This document shows positions 1 to 11,100 of a stretch of 64,000 nucleotides of DNA, one piece after another. Position 1 is the first letter of the stretch. Each line of letters starts with the position of its first letter. The notes beneath the pieces were generated by a model. It made no database searches. It was not told the origin of the DNA and worked only from the letters and a program-made list of their open reading frames with translations. Source of the stretch: Carettochelys insculpta. Taxonomy: Eukaryota; Chordata; Testudines; Carettochelyidae. The position numbers and the translations under genes were made by a program. The stretch covers positions 266,701,798-266,765,797 of the forward strand of contig NC_134138.1 of assembly GCF_033958435.1 (NCBI RefSeq), written 5' to 3'.

Positions 1-689
1 GGGGTGGGAGCAAGTGAGATGACAAAGTGAAAGGGGGAAGATCCCTGCCCTGATATCCCACCCCCTCAGTGGAAGGGACAGGGAGATGCCTGTGTGCTTG
101 CACCACAAGGGCAGGACACTGAATTGCAATTCTAAGAACTGTACCAGAGGGAACAATCATGCTCAGGCTGTTGGGGCTGCCTCATCTCTAGCTCTGGGAG
201 GGGGCATGAGTGGAGGTGGTGTGGGCCATTCCCACTGCTCTGTTTGGCATATGACCTCTTTTTCCAATGTGTCTGCTGAGGGCTTTGCAGGAAGGTGATG
301 AATAAGTGCCAAAGGCAGAGTTAATTCCCATTATGGGGATGTGAGAGAGTAGTGCTTAAAAAGGATGTGTTTTGTAGGGCCAATGGGAAGGTCACTGTCC
401 AGTCAGTTCAGTTTGGTAATACTTCATTGGCGTGACAAGCTACATGTTTTGTAAGCTGTTGAAAAGACGGACCTCAGTTGGGAGGTATTGTCTATTCAGG
501 ACTGGGCTTTGTGCTTCTTTAAGGTTCATCCCTTGAGTCTAGTTAGACTTGGCTTAAAACCTTTCAAGGGTACCTTAGAATCTTCTGGGCAGGTCAGGAC
601 ACCAGCTCTGTGGGACTACATCCAGTCAGAGGGAGCAGTGGGAGGTACTAATGCTCTTCACTGTGGAAAATCAAAGTCTTTCTTACAAT
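1..689. other. Left flank, no gene seen
   Basis: Unique-looking sequence upstream of WDR86 exon 1 with only short ORFs lacking family features. It may be WDR86 intron or promoter-proximal DNA; no CpG-rich promoter is visible. Confidence 0.5.
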
Positions 690-1110
690 GGCCGTGTCTA
701 CACTAGCCAAAAACTTTGAAATAGCCATGCAAATGGCCATTTTGAAGTTTACTAATGAAGCGCTGAAATACATATTCAGCGCCTCATTAGCATGCGGGGG
801 CTGCGGCACTTCGAAATTGACGCAGCTCGTCCAGACAGGGCTCCTTTTCCAAAGGACTCCGCCTACTTTGAAGTCCCCTTATTCCTATGAGCAGATGGGA
901 ATAAGGGGACTTCGAAGTAGGTGGGGTCCTTTCGAAAAGGAGCCCCGTCTGGATGAGCTGCGTGGCGGCGAGCTGCATCAATTTCGAAGTGCCGCGGCCC
1001 CCCCACATGCTAATGAGGTGCTGAATATGTATTTCAGCGCTTCATTAGTAAACTTTGAAATGGCCATTTGCATGGCCATTTTGAAGTTTTTGGCTAGTGT
1101 AGACACGGCC
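690..1110. mobile_element. Harbinger-type foldback MITE, copy A (421 bp)
   Basis: Nearly the whole element is an inverted repeat. It opens GGCCGTGTCTACACTAGCC and closes with the reverse complement, and the arms run inward to a centre near 895. It is flanked by the 3-bp duplication AAT (687-689 and 1111-1113). The arms contain TTCGAA or TTTGAA steps and one octamer each: ATGCAAAT at 727-734 and ATTTGCAT at 1066-1073. It shares ends with the large Harbinger element at 16409 and the same arms as copies at 50461 and 57163. Apparent ORFs of up to 153 codons are by-products of the arms. Confidence 0.85.
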
Positions 1111-1231
1111 AATGAGAATAGAGTGAATATGGGCAGGGCGGTAACTTAGGTCAGTTCCCTGCTTCTAGCAGTGAGAATTGCTGCATTTCTCGTAACAAAG
1201 CAAGCTGTCCTCTAACATCCTAAAGACTAAG

Positions 1232-1290
1232 AATTTTATTTACTAGCTATTGTGGGTAAGACCCAGTGCATCAGATTAATGGAGCAGAGC
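1232..1290. repeat. Degenerate turtle SINE fragment
   Basis: The segment 'ttttatttactagctattgtgggtaagacccagtgcatcagat' resembles the hairpin-rich tail of the SINE at 63908-64000. It is short and diverged. Confidence 0.35.
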
Positions 1291-1867
1291 TGAGAAATCA
1301 GGGAAATATAAAGCGGAGGAGGGGAAGGGAGAAAGAAGGGTATCAAAAAAGAGAAAAGGGAAAAATATGGGGGACAAGAGGGGCATCACATCATAAAGAG
1401 GACCTCTGGGAAGAGTAAATTAAGTGGGATGTCTGCCATTCCTGCAAATATCAAAGGTGGGGAAATTGTCCAATGCGTAAGATAATTGAGATCCTTGTTT
1501 AGTCCAAGGTTAAATGTATCAAACTTGCAAATGAATTCCAATTCAGATGTCTCACTTTTGTAAGCTGCTGTTAAAATCTCTTTGTAATAATACAATTACC
1601 CTAAGGTACATTATACAATGTCGTGAGGGATTAAAGTGCTTCCTAATGTCTGATTTGTGTCTATTCATCCTTTGGCATAGGGACTGTCCAGTTCGTTCAG
1701 TGTACATGGCAGAGGGGCATTGCTAGCACATGATGGCATATATCGCATCAGTGAATGTGTAGATTAGTTTAATGTGCCCTGGCCAGGGGAGGGAAAGAAG
1801 GTAACTGTCCACGGTAAGGATCAGGTAATATTGTGCATCCTGTTTTGTGACTTTATGCTTTTTTGCA

Positions 1868-2028
1868 GGGGACTAGGCTAGTTCCTGGTGTTTGAGGGTC
1901 ATCGTGATGGCTGAAGTTGGTCTCGGGGAGCCTACTGCAGGCCCAGAGTTCCCTCCTGAAGTGGTGTGGAGCCACTGAGTGAAACCCTCTCTGGGTCCTC
2001 TGCCTTTGCTGGGACCTGTGCCAGCAGG
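1868..2028 (+). other. WDR86: WDR86 5' UTR part of exon, with a short upstream ORF
   Basis: A pyrimidine-rich tract and 'ttttttgcag' end at 1867, a good acceptor, so transcription probably starts further upstream. Inside the presumed UTR a 24-codon upstream ORF (1907-1978, ATG to TGA) ends 50 bases before the WDR86 ATG. It is in a different frame. Confidence 0.45.
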
Positions 2029-2191
2029 ATGGGGAGCAGTGGCTCGGCACTGAAGGTCTGTGCTGATCACCGAGGAGGCATCAACTGGCTAAGTCTGAGC
2101 CCAGATGGGCAGCACCTGCTGACTGGTAGTGAAGATGGCACTGCACGTCTGTGGAGCACTGCAGATAGCCAGTGCCACGGCCACTTCCAAG
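2029..2191 (+). CDS. WDR86: WDR86 coding exon 1
   Basis: Codes residues 1-54 plus one base of codon 55 and holds the first WD unit, with the GSEDGTARLW signature. The donor is G|GTACAA. An upstream in-frame GTG at 1966 would extend the frame but is not a plausible eukaryotic start. A polypyrimidine tract and AG just before 1868 suggest that this exon begins there, with an earlier non-coding exon further upstream. Confidence 0.93.
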
Positions 2192-5100
2192 GTACAATCT
2201 GTGCCCCTTTTCTTCAGGTTCTGAGTCCAAGCACAGCTTGTCCTGAGGTATAGCACAAACACCACAACATCTTGTGTCCTCTCCAGTCTCTGGAGCAAGT
2301 TGAGCAGCCAAATATCATGTTTAAGACTCAAATAGAGTAATAATAACGTGAATCTCTTTCATCCAAAAGCAAGTTACAAATGTTACCAATAGACTGCGAA
2401 TTCATTTGCCTCTGAGGTAACACGCAGCAATTTAATTTCTGCTTCCTCACTGCAGTTCTCAGCTTCTCACCCAAGTGTAATCATGGTTGTGGGCTGCCTT
2501 TATTTTTTTTTTTTAATTTTTAAAAAAAAAAAACTGTTCTCTTTTTCCAGATTGTCTTACTTTGTTCAGAACTTCTTGACCTTACAACTGAGAAATAGGC
2601 CTAAGTGAACAATGGGATTTTCTTCATTAGATCAAAACGCTGCCGTGTGTTTAATGCAAACTGCTGAAGTTTTTATTCTGAAACTGTTTGTACCTTTTTA
2701 GTGAGGTTTACATCTTCCTACACACTCAAAGACTAATCTCAAAACTATTAAAGAATGCAGAACCCCCTGCAGGAAGCTGACTCATACAGGAGGGCATTGT
2801 GAATTCAATGGGCTTTATATTCTGTTTTTGAAACCCCTAACAAAAACAATTCTCTTCACTTACATTGAAAATTCAAGGTTTTTTTAAAGCTGCCCTTTAG
2901 ATAAGTTTTTGCTTACCCCTGTAGGATTATGATTCTTTTTATGTTGCTCAATAACGTGGGTAAAGTCACTATAGTTACAGCCCTCTACCTACAGAACAAA
3001 TGCCACTGTAAGCTTTGTCCACAACATAACAAAGATACATCAACCCTAGCCCATCAATGAAGCCCTGTCTGCAAATATGTTTTTGTGAATTATTTACTTT
3101 TACCTTAGCGAGTGGTGATGGATCCACTTTTTACTCCTGGGGAGAATTCTGCACCAAAATATTAAAACTTGTGCATACAATATTTCAAAATTCTTCACTT
3201 CTTATTTATCACAATCATACCACAATCATGCCAGTTTCAATTATGTTAATATATTTCAAAATACCTGTCAGGAGGCATATCTGTAACTGTACAGACAACA
3301 GAAAAGATTCAGGAAATGTTTTTGACAAATAGATTCCTTATTAGACATTTAATACAATAATTTCATTCAGACTACAATAGAGGAACATATTTCCTGCACC
3401 CCTCAGAAGCTGCCCAAAGGTTTGGGGGAGTCGGGATAATGAAGGAGCTGATAGAGAGGCAAGTAATTGCTGGGAAGGAGACTTGGGGTGAGCCTGCAGG
3501 GTGTTAAGTGTGGGTGGGAGAAGTATGAAACAGTTGTTCCATTTCTTTGATGGGGGTGTGTGGTTTGGGATGTGGAGAGCCTCCCCTATGCAGCCCCTGG
3601 CAGACCCCCTAGCTTCTCCCATTCAGTCATGCACATCTGCCCATTCCCATGTGTTCCTGCACTATTGCTCAGACACCCTTTATCCACCATCCTCATGTGG
3701 CCCTGAACTCCCACTCACATTCAGCCTGTGCCTCAGTGCTGTCATCAGTTAGCTGCTGTGTTTCCACCCAGTCTGCATCCCACAAATCCTTTGAATCTCA
3801 GTCTGTGTGGCTCCGTGGAAGCCCCATGTGCCCTGCTCTGTTCATCCTCCACATACCCTGTACCTCCTCACCTTGCCCCATAGGGTAGGTGTTGTGAGGA
3901 AAGCAGCCTCTCCTTCTCTTGCATCTGGCTGCTCCTGCCCATGAGCCAGCTGCCCTCTTCTGGCCACACAGCAGCATCTGGTGGGTGAAACATGTAATTG
4001 CGGTGCCTCCTCTGCAAAATCTGTTTTCTGCAGGGGAGAAAAATATACAGGGGACATGAATTCTGCATATGTGCCATAGCACAGAATTCCTTCAGGAATA
4101 ATCTACAGTTAATCTGACACCATAGTGTGTGTGTGCCTCTTACAGACGAGTGTTTGACTAGGAGCCTGGGTTAGCTACAGCAAACGAAAACAACATTGGA
4201 TTCCAGAAAGTAGGATCACCAGGTGCTACTGCTAATAATGTAGATCAGTTTAGATATAATTTTGAAAGACTTCAGAGGATTGCAGTAAGACTGAGCAAAA
4301 ACGGATTAAGAATTTAAGGATGACAAATGTAGCAGGACAAATCAAAGTTTAACTCTTCCTTAATCAAAGAATTCCACATCATTCAGGCACCTCTGGACTG
4401 TGGACTGCTGCAGTAATATCTAATTGACCATCTTTTAATCACACGTTTTAGTTACAGTTTTAATACTGCCATTAACTATGCTTGCCTCTTTTTTTTTAAC
4501 CACCTGGTCTATGGTGGATCTTTACGTCTAGTCTTTTCCATTTCCCTCTTCTGCATAACTCTCCTTGCTCTACCACTCCAGTTTTTGTATCTTTGTTCCT
4601 TCCCCTTTCCCTCCAACATCTTCTGCTTGTCATGTTCCACCTCCCCCAGCAAAACCATCAAACTCCAAAGCTTCCTGGAATATTAGTCATCACTTCTATT
4701 ACAACAAAGCCCAGAGGCTCCTGTTGAGATGGGGGTTCCATTATTCTAGGCACCGTACAGCCACTTAAAAAGAGATATTGCCCCCCAGAGTAAGCAGTCT
4801 AAATGGATAAGATGAAGCAGGGGGAGGGAGAAAGTATTATGCTTGTATTTTACAGATGGGGAAGCAAAGCCAAACTGGAAGGCTATAGCAAAACTGGTGA
4901 GAATTGAATCTTGAACTCATGAGTCCCAGTAAAATACACTTACTGGCACAATCGAGTAACCAACTTAAATGTCATAACCCATGTCCTCCTTGCCTCTATT
5001 CTCATACTTTTGTTTGAGTGTAAACTCTTTAGGGCAGGGGCTATGTCTATTTTTATTCTGACTATAAAGCCCTAGTACATTCTGGGCACTGCATTGCCAT

Positions 5101-8100
5101 TTATTCCTCTCTCTTTATTTGCCACATACCATTGCCATTAAAAACATATTTAACATTTCTTCTTGTTAGTAGATAAGGAGGGGAGAGAAAAACAGCTGGC
5201 TTTTCATCGCTCATGTTCCTTTACCTACTTGCGTTCCACACCTTGGACTACTAAATTAGATTAATTGGAAGGGTCAGTTCCCAGGCAACTGTAATTTAGG
5301 GTATCTTGTACTAGCCTGGTGCTGCTGTTTGTCTAAAAGAACAGAGGGTAATGCTGAAATACACCAAATTAAAAAGAAGCAAGAAGATATGTATTTATAT
5401 AGTGAATCAAATTCATTGCTTGTTTGAATTCAGTTGATTTCAGCTGAGTTACACCAGGGATGATTTTGGCTCATTGTTTCTGTAATATCCTTGAATACAA
5501 CAAGAAGCTGAGTGATGGGCCTTAAGCTGGTTAGCAGTAATCTTTGAAATGGCCCACCGTACCCCTGTTCCTTGATCCTGGAATCATATTTAGAGTGGGT
5601 GGGGTTGTTGAATGCAGCAGGACTCCCAGCAGCCCTCATTTCAACACCTACGTGCCTCCTTTCCACTGATTCCTCATACCAGTGAAGCAGTAAAATAAAG
5701 GTGGGGGTTCATGCTTTTAACATTAAAAATGCCATGAGCTCCTGCTTGTGACGAACTCGGCTGTGGATTTTAAAACTACAGCCAGAGTTGGCCCAGCGGG
5801 GCCCAGCCGGTGGGCAGAGAATGTTATAGTCAAGTGGAGCACAGGGCCCCAGAGAATTGCCTTACTCCCTTTGCTCTAAGGCCAGGCCTGGCTACAGCTT
5901 CAAAAGTATTAAACTCTGGAGTTTTGGATCAGAATATTATTTGTTAAGTTAAAGAAAACATGTCACAACTTTCCCAATCTCTTCTTTTTGCAGCACACTG
6001 AATGTTTATCTCTCTCATTGTTCCTAGGACATGAAAGCTATATTACCTTTTGCCACTTAGAAAATGAGGTTGCTTTCACATGTAGTGCAGATCATACAAT
6101 TAGAAAGTGGGACGTGAGGACTGGCCGGTGTCTGGCCGTTTACCGAGGACACACGTCAATTGTCAACAGGTTAGTACTAAAGATCCTTCTTTTTAAGGGG
6201 ATCATTCCATTGTTCTTCTGTAACCTGACAGTGGATACATTGTATGCAGTGCTGTTATTGCCTTGTGGGTTCCAGGATGTCAGAGACAAGATGGGTGAGG
6301 TAATATCTTTTGTTAGGTCTCAGGAAGAGCAGTGTGTAGCTTGAAAGCTTCTCTTTCTCTCCAACAGAAGATATTACCTCACCCACTTTGTCTCTCTACT
6401 GTGTAAATGGTCTCTTTACCAGTAATCACTACTCCACAGCTAAATGGGATGTGTAAATCTTTGATTCTCTGCTGCACATGTTCTTTGCTGTGATGATTAG
6501 TTATCTTACAACAGTGCTGACACAGCTATAGACTGGGAATGGGAGAAGAGCGAAAGACTCACAGCATGGGGAACTGAATCTGCCTTGGGAATGGAATTTG
6601 AGAAGAAATTGCTCAGTTGGAAGCAGATGCCGGCAGTATACAGAATTTAAAAGCAGTGTTCTTGTTCACAGAAGGACATGGTCCTGTTTGATTTCTTATT
6701 GTTAACCTAAGTTTAAAACTGTACTATGACTGCTTCTGGAACTTGAATATTTCCCTTGCTTCCCATCTGTGAGGATTTCTCATGATTGCTGCAATATTTA
6801 TTTTGGAATTAGAGTTTCTAATGGTTAACTGGTAAGCTTCACCCTAAATGGATGAGGCTTGCTGGTGATGGTTGACTGGGAGGGGCTGGGGCAGTCCCCA
6901 TTTGCAATGGCCAGGGGAGGGTAAGGGCAGCTGGACAAGGGGGTGCAGCCCCTCTGCTGTAGACAGGGCCTGTTCAGATTGGGATGGAGTGCCCACAATG
7001 AGGACGGGGGCTGCTTGTGTTGGAGTGTCCCCCACACATGGCAGCACCACAGGCAGGGAAGGTCCAACTGTGCCAGAGCAGTCCTGGTTTCCAGCGTCCC
7101 ACAGGTGGGACCAGGGATGGCTGGGGAGGCTGCTCCATCAGCTGCCTACTTTAATTTGTTAACCGATCAAGCCTACCATTTGACCAGTTAACTGATTAAA
7201 TGAGATTTTTACATCCCTATTTTGGAATAAAGCAACTGAAACGTTTGTTTGGAGGGGAAAAACAAATGCATAATAAAAATCTATAAATAGATAGGAGAGG
7301 AGAGCTCAAATACTGGGTCTGCCAGTTTCCATGGCATCTTGAATTAAAGGGACACCAAAACATTGTCCATTTTAGATGGCTGCCTTCACAGTGTCTAACT
7401 TACAGAAAAGTAGTTAGAAGTACCACTCCACTTTGCACCCTCTCTAATTTGGACTTTTGTCTTCTTGACTTAAAGTGGATGAGCTGCTTTTCCTCATGAA
7501 GGTGACACTGCTATGAACTGCACAGTATAACATCTTAGGCTGCATCTGTTCTTTGAGCAGATCTTCTATAGTCCAGGGGATGGAGTGTTAGACTGGGTGT
7601 CTGATCCTATGTTTTTCACTGACTCCGTTTGAGACTTTAAGGAAGACACTGAGCCAGAGAAACTGAAGCACAGAGAGGTTATTTCTCATAGGGGTAGCCA
7701 TGGTTTTCTGCAGCTTCACAAATAACAAGCAGTCCTGTTATACCTTAAAAACTAACACATTGATTAGGTAATGAGCTTTCATGGGTAAGACCCACTTCCT
7801 CAGATTTTGGAAATTTTTGCCACACCCAAAGACATGGCACAATCCTTCAGGCCCTTATGCAGTTAAAAGTGAAAACAAACCTTAACGATTTAGGAATTTT
7901 TTTATCCTCATTTAATTGCTTACAGGGTCCAAGTCTCGCTGCCATAAAGGAGGGTGCTGAGGATGCAGGCTCTGTAGACTTGCATTTTGGTGTGAGTGTA
8001 CAGCTTGTTGTTATTCCACACTCTCTTGCTGAGTCTGGACAGAGTTGTGGCCGCTTTTCTGATCCTCCTATTTAGCTCAGTGTCCAACGACAGGGTGTCA

Positions 8101-11100
8101 GTGATGGTGGACCCTAGGTAAACGAACTCGTGGACAACCACTAACGTATAGTTGTCAGTGCTGATTGATGGGGATTCAGGAACATCCTGACCGAGTACGT
8201 TCGTCTTCTTTAGGCTGATGGTAAGCCCAAAGTCCTTGCACGCTTTGGAGAACCGATCCAGCAGTTTTTGAAGCTGGTCTTCTGTGTGAGACACTACAGC
8301 AGCATCGTCTGCGAACAGTCACAACAGACGCTGTAAATGAAGTCCTCAATTGAAACTTTAAAGGGCGCGATCCATAGTCTATGCAGACTGAAGGATGCCT
8401 ACTACTACTATTTAATTGCTTATGTTTTCATTATCTATATCATTTATATTTTTAAAATCTGCATATAAAGAATCTTAAAGTTGCAAATATAAATACTCAA
8501 AAATTAGGAGATTCTAGGATGAAAGGCTGCTTATGCAACCTTAATTGGTTACTGTCATCTGCCGCTGCTCCCACCAGCTGCCATCATCCAATGCCACTCC
8601 TACCAGCCATCTGCTGGTCCCAACCCCACTACTTGGGATTGCCCTAAGGCAGAACCCTGTGATTTCAGCTGTGCATGGCTTCAGCTGCTCACTCTGTGAT
8701 TTCAGCTCTAGGTATCTCTAGTGGGGGGTTTCACAAACACCCTAGTATCCAGCTCTACCTTTCAACAGGTGGGGAGGGTTAGTCAAGCCAGGCTTATAGC
8801 TATATAGCCAAGGCATAGGCAGGGCCAAAGCACTCAACCAGTACCCCTCCTCCTCTTACTTACAGTGCTTTAAGCCAGGGAGCCCTGTGTAATCAATGTC
8901 TTACACAGCTATGGCGACTGCCCTGTCCCCCACAACAACCCAGAGCATTGGTGAGATCTTACAATTCCCACATTAAGTGTCAGCTTAAATTGTGATTTTA
9001 CAACTACATGTTTACAATAGACCAAATCTCATGGCTTACTTGCTACCCATTAGGCTTTGCCTGAAAAGGTATCACACATGCACACCTTTTCATTCTCATG
9101 CAAATGATCACTGGGAGGCACATTCCTCCCAGCCTCAGTATCACACCTGCAGCCCTTTGCATTCTCGTGCAGATGACCTCTGGGAGACACATTCCTCCCA
9201 GCCTTCAGCAGCATTGTGTTCCTTCTGCCACATTCCCTACATACATATGCATTACGGATGTTAAAGTTTAACTGGTTAAGCAGCAGGGGCTGGAGCAGCC
9301 CCCACCCACTATGGGCAGGGAGTGGCTCCAACCCTGCAGGGCTGCCCCAGCTGGGCTGAACAGCCCTGGTGTGGTTGTGGATGGGAGTGTTCTAGCCAGT
9401 TCAGATCAGGCACTATCTGTGGTAGGGGGCACTGTACTTCCCCTTCCTAGCTGCCCCACACCAGGGGCTACCAGGATTGGGTCTGCTCCAGCCTGGCTGG
9501 AATGCCCCTGCCTTAGGCAGTCCCACAGGGCTAGCACAACCCTGTGCTTGTAGCAAACAGGGAGCTGCACTAGCCTTTATTGGATAACTTTACCCTGAGA
9601 GGTTTTAAGTCCCAGCTTGACAAAGACCTGTGTGGGATGATTTAGTTAGGGTTGGTCTTGCTTTGGCCAGGGGACTGGATGTGATGACCACCTGAGGTCT
9701 CTTCCAGCCCTAGGATTCTATGATTCCATGAACTAGTTAAAATTTTAACATCTCTAATACGTATGTACAAAGGCCATATGGAACCTTTGCCTCTGGAATC
9801 TCCTAATTTCTGATTACTTATATTTGCAACTTGAACATTCTTTTTATGTAGATTTTAAAAATGTAAGTCATATTGATAACAAACATAAGCAAGTAAATGA
9901 GGACAAAAGTTGTAGGAGGAATAAACTCTCGTTCTTCAGAGTATAAATATTCCTAATCACTTGGGATTAGGAAACAATTTCCTGTATGGACAATTTATTC
10001 CATATGTAACTGTCCACTGTGGGATTCTTTGTATCTTCCTTTGAAGCATCTGGTATTAGCAAGTGCTGAAGATAAGATGGCAGATGAGATGGACTGCTGG
10101 CCTGGTTTGGCAAGTCTCATGGTCCTGTGAATATTCTTTTGTCAGTTTATCAGAAATCTCCTCACTTCCTGCAGGCTCAGTGGGGAATTGGATTTGCTGG
10201 ATAGCAAAGTAATGTGCTAGTCTGAAAGAGAAGTTTTACGAAACAGAGACTCATACACAAAAGGCCAAAGCCCTGCATAGAGTAGTCTTCTGGCCTGTAA
10301 GGTGCTTGCTTTCAGGTGCTTGTAACTGCGTAAGGCTCTGATGGACTGTGCCCATGTCCTTGAGTGTGGCAAAAGGCCTTCATGCTGATATATCTAATGT
10401 ATCTGATGGTTGAATAGTTATTTGAGGGACAGCTGCTTCTAGCACTTAATGACGTTCTTGGTATGGTACCTTGCATGCAGTCAAGAGGGGCGGCAGTGAA
10501 AAGAGTCAGCATCCATACATAAAGCCGCAAGGTCTATTCCTGTTATTTGTTTTTAACAGGATCCTGGTTGCCAAAGGCTATCTATTTAGTGGCTCCTATG
10601 ACCGAACAGCCCGGTGCTGGAGTGTGGATAAAGAGAAGCAAATCCAGGAATTCCGGGGCCATCGGAACTGTGTTCTGACTCTGGCTCACTACTCCTCCGG
10701 GGATGTTCTTGATGAGTCAGAGGAGGAGCAGGAGAAACTGAGCAGAGACTTCCTGGTGACGGGAAGCACCGACTGCACTGTTAAGGTCTGGTGGGTGTCT
10801 AGTGGGCGTTGCTACCAGACTCTGCTAGGGCACACGGGGGCTGTTTTATGCCTTATACTCGATGCACCGAACAGGGAGCTGTTTTCTGGCAGCACAGATT
10901 ACACCATCCGAACATGGAACATTGTGACTGGCGAGCAGTTAAAAGTGTTCAAAGAACATCAAGGATCGGTTATCTGTCTAGAGGTAAGGACCAGTGTGTA
11001 TCATAATGCCACCTGGAGGTGGGTACCCACAACATGCCATTTTTTGTCAAGAACCAAATAGGCCATGGAGGAAACCTGCCCAATTTTCCTCATCCATGAC

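Larger units (their letters stand above)
2192..6027 (+). other. WDR86: WDR86 intron 1
   Basis: GT...AG intron. It holds a terminal-inverted-repeat element (3131-4101) and an MIR copy (about 4725-4955) with MIR-like sequence at 5010-5090. The rest (2192-3130 and 5091-6027) has T-rich tracts but nothing I recognise. Confidence 0.8.
6170..10559 (+). other. WDR86: WDR86 intron 2
   Basis: GT...AG intron. It contains a palindromic SINE-like repeat (6255-6420), two related hAT elements (6809-7219 and 9253-9756), MIR and SINE fragments (7565-7806), and a LINE reverse-transcriptase fragment (7920-8325). Nothing is recognised in 8400-9250 or 9760-10559. Confidence 0.8.

Noticed and set aside
688..1149. 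153-codon ORF with an overlapping minus-strand ORF
   Set aside because: It spans a palindromic MITE; the two arms translate into each other on opposite strands. The same occurs at 50444-50969 and 57160-57639.
1966..2028. N-terminal extension of WDR86 from an upstream in-frame codon
   Set aside because: The codon at 1966 is GTG, not ATG, and the ATG at 2029 matches the conserved vertebrate N-terminus with good start context.
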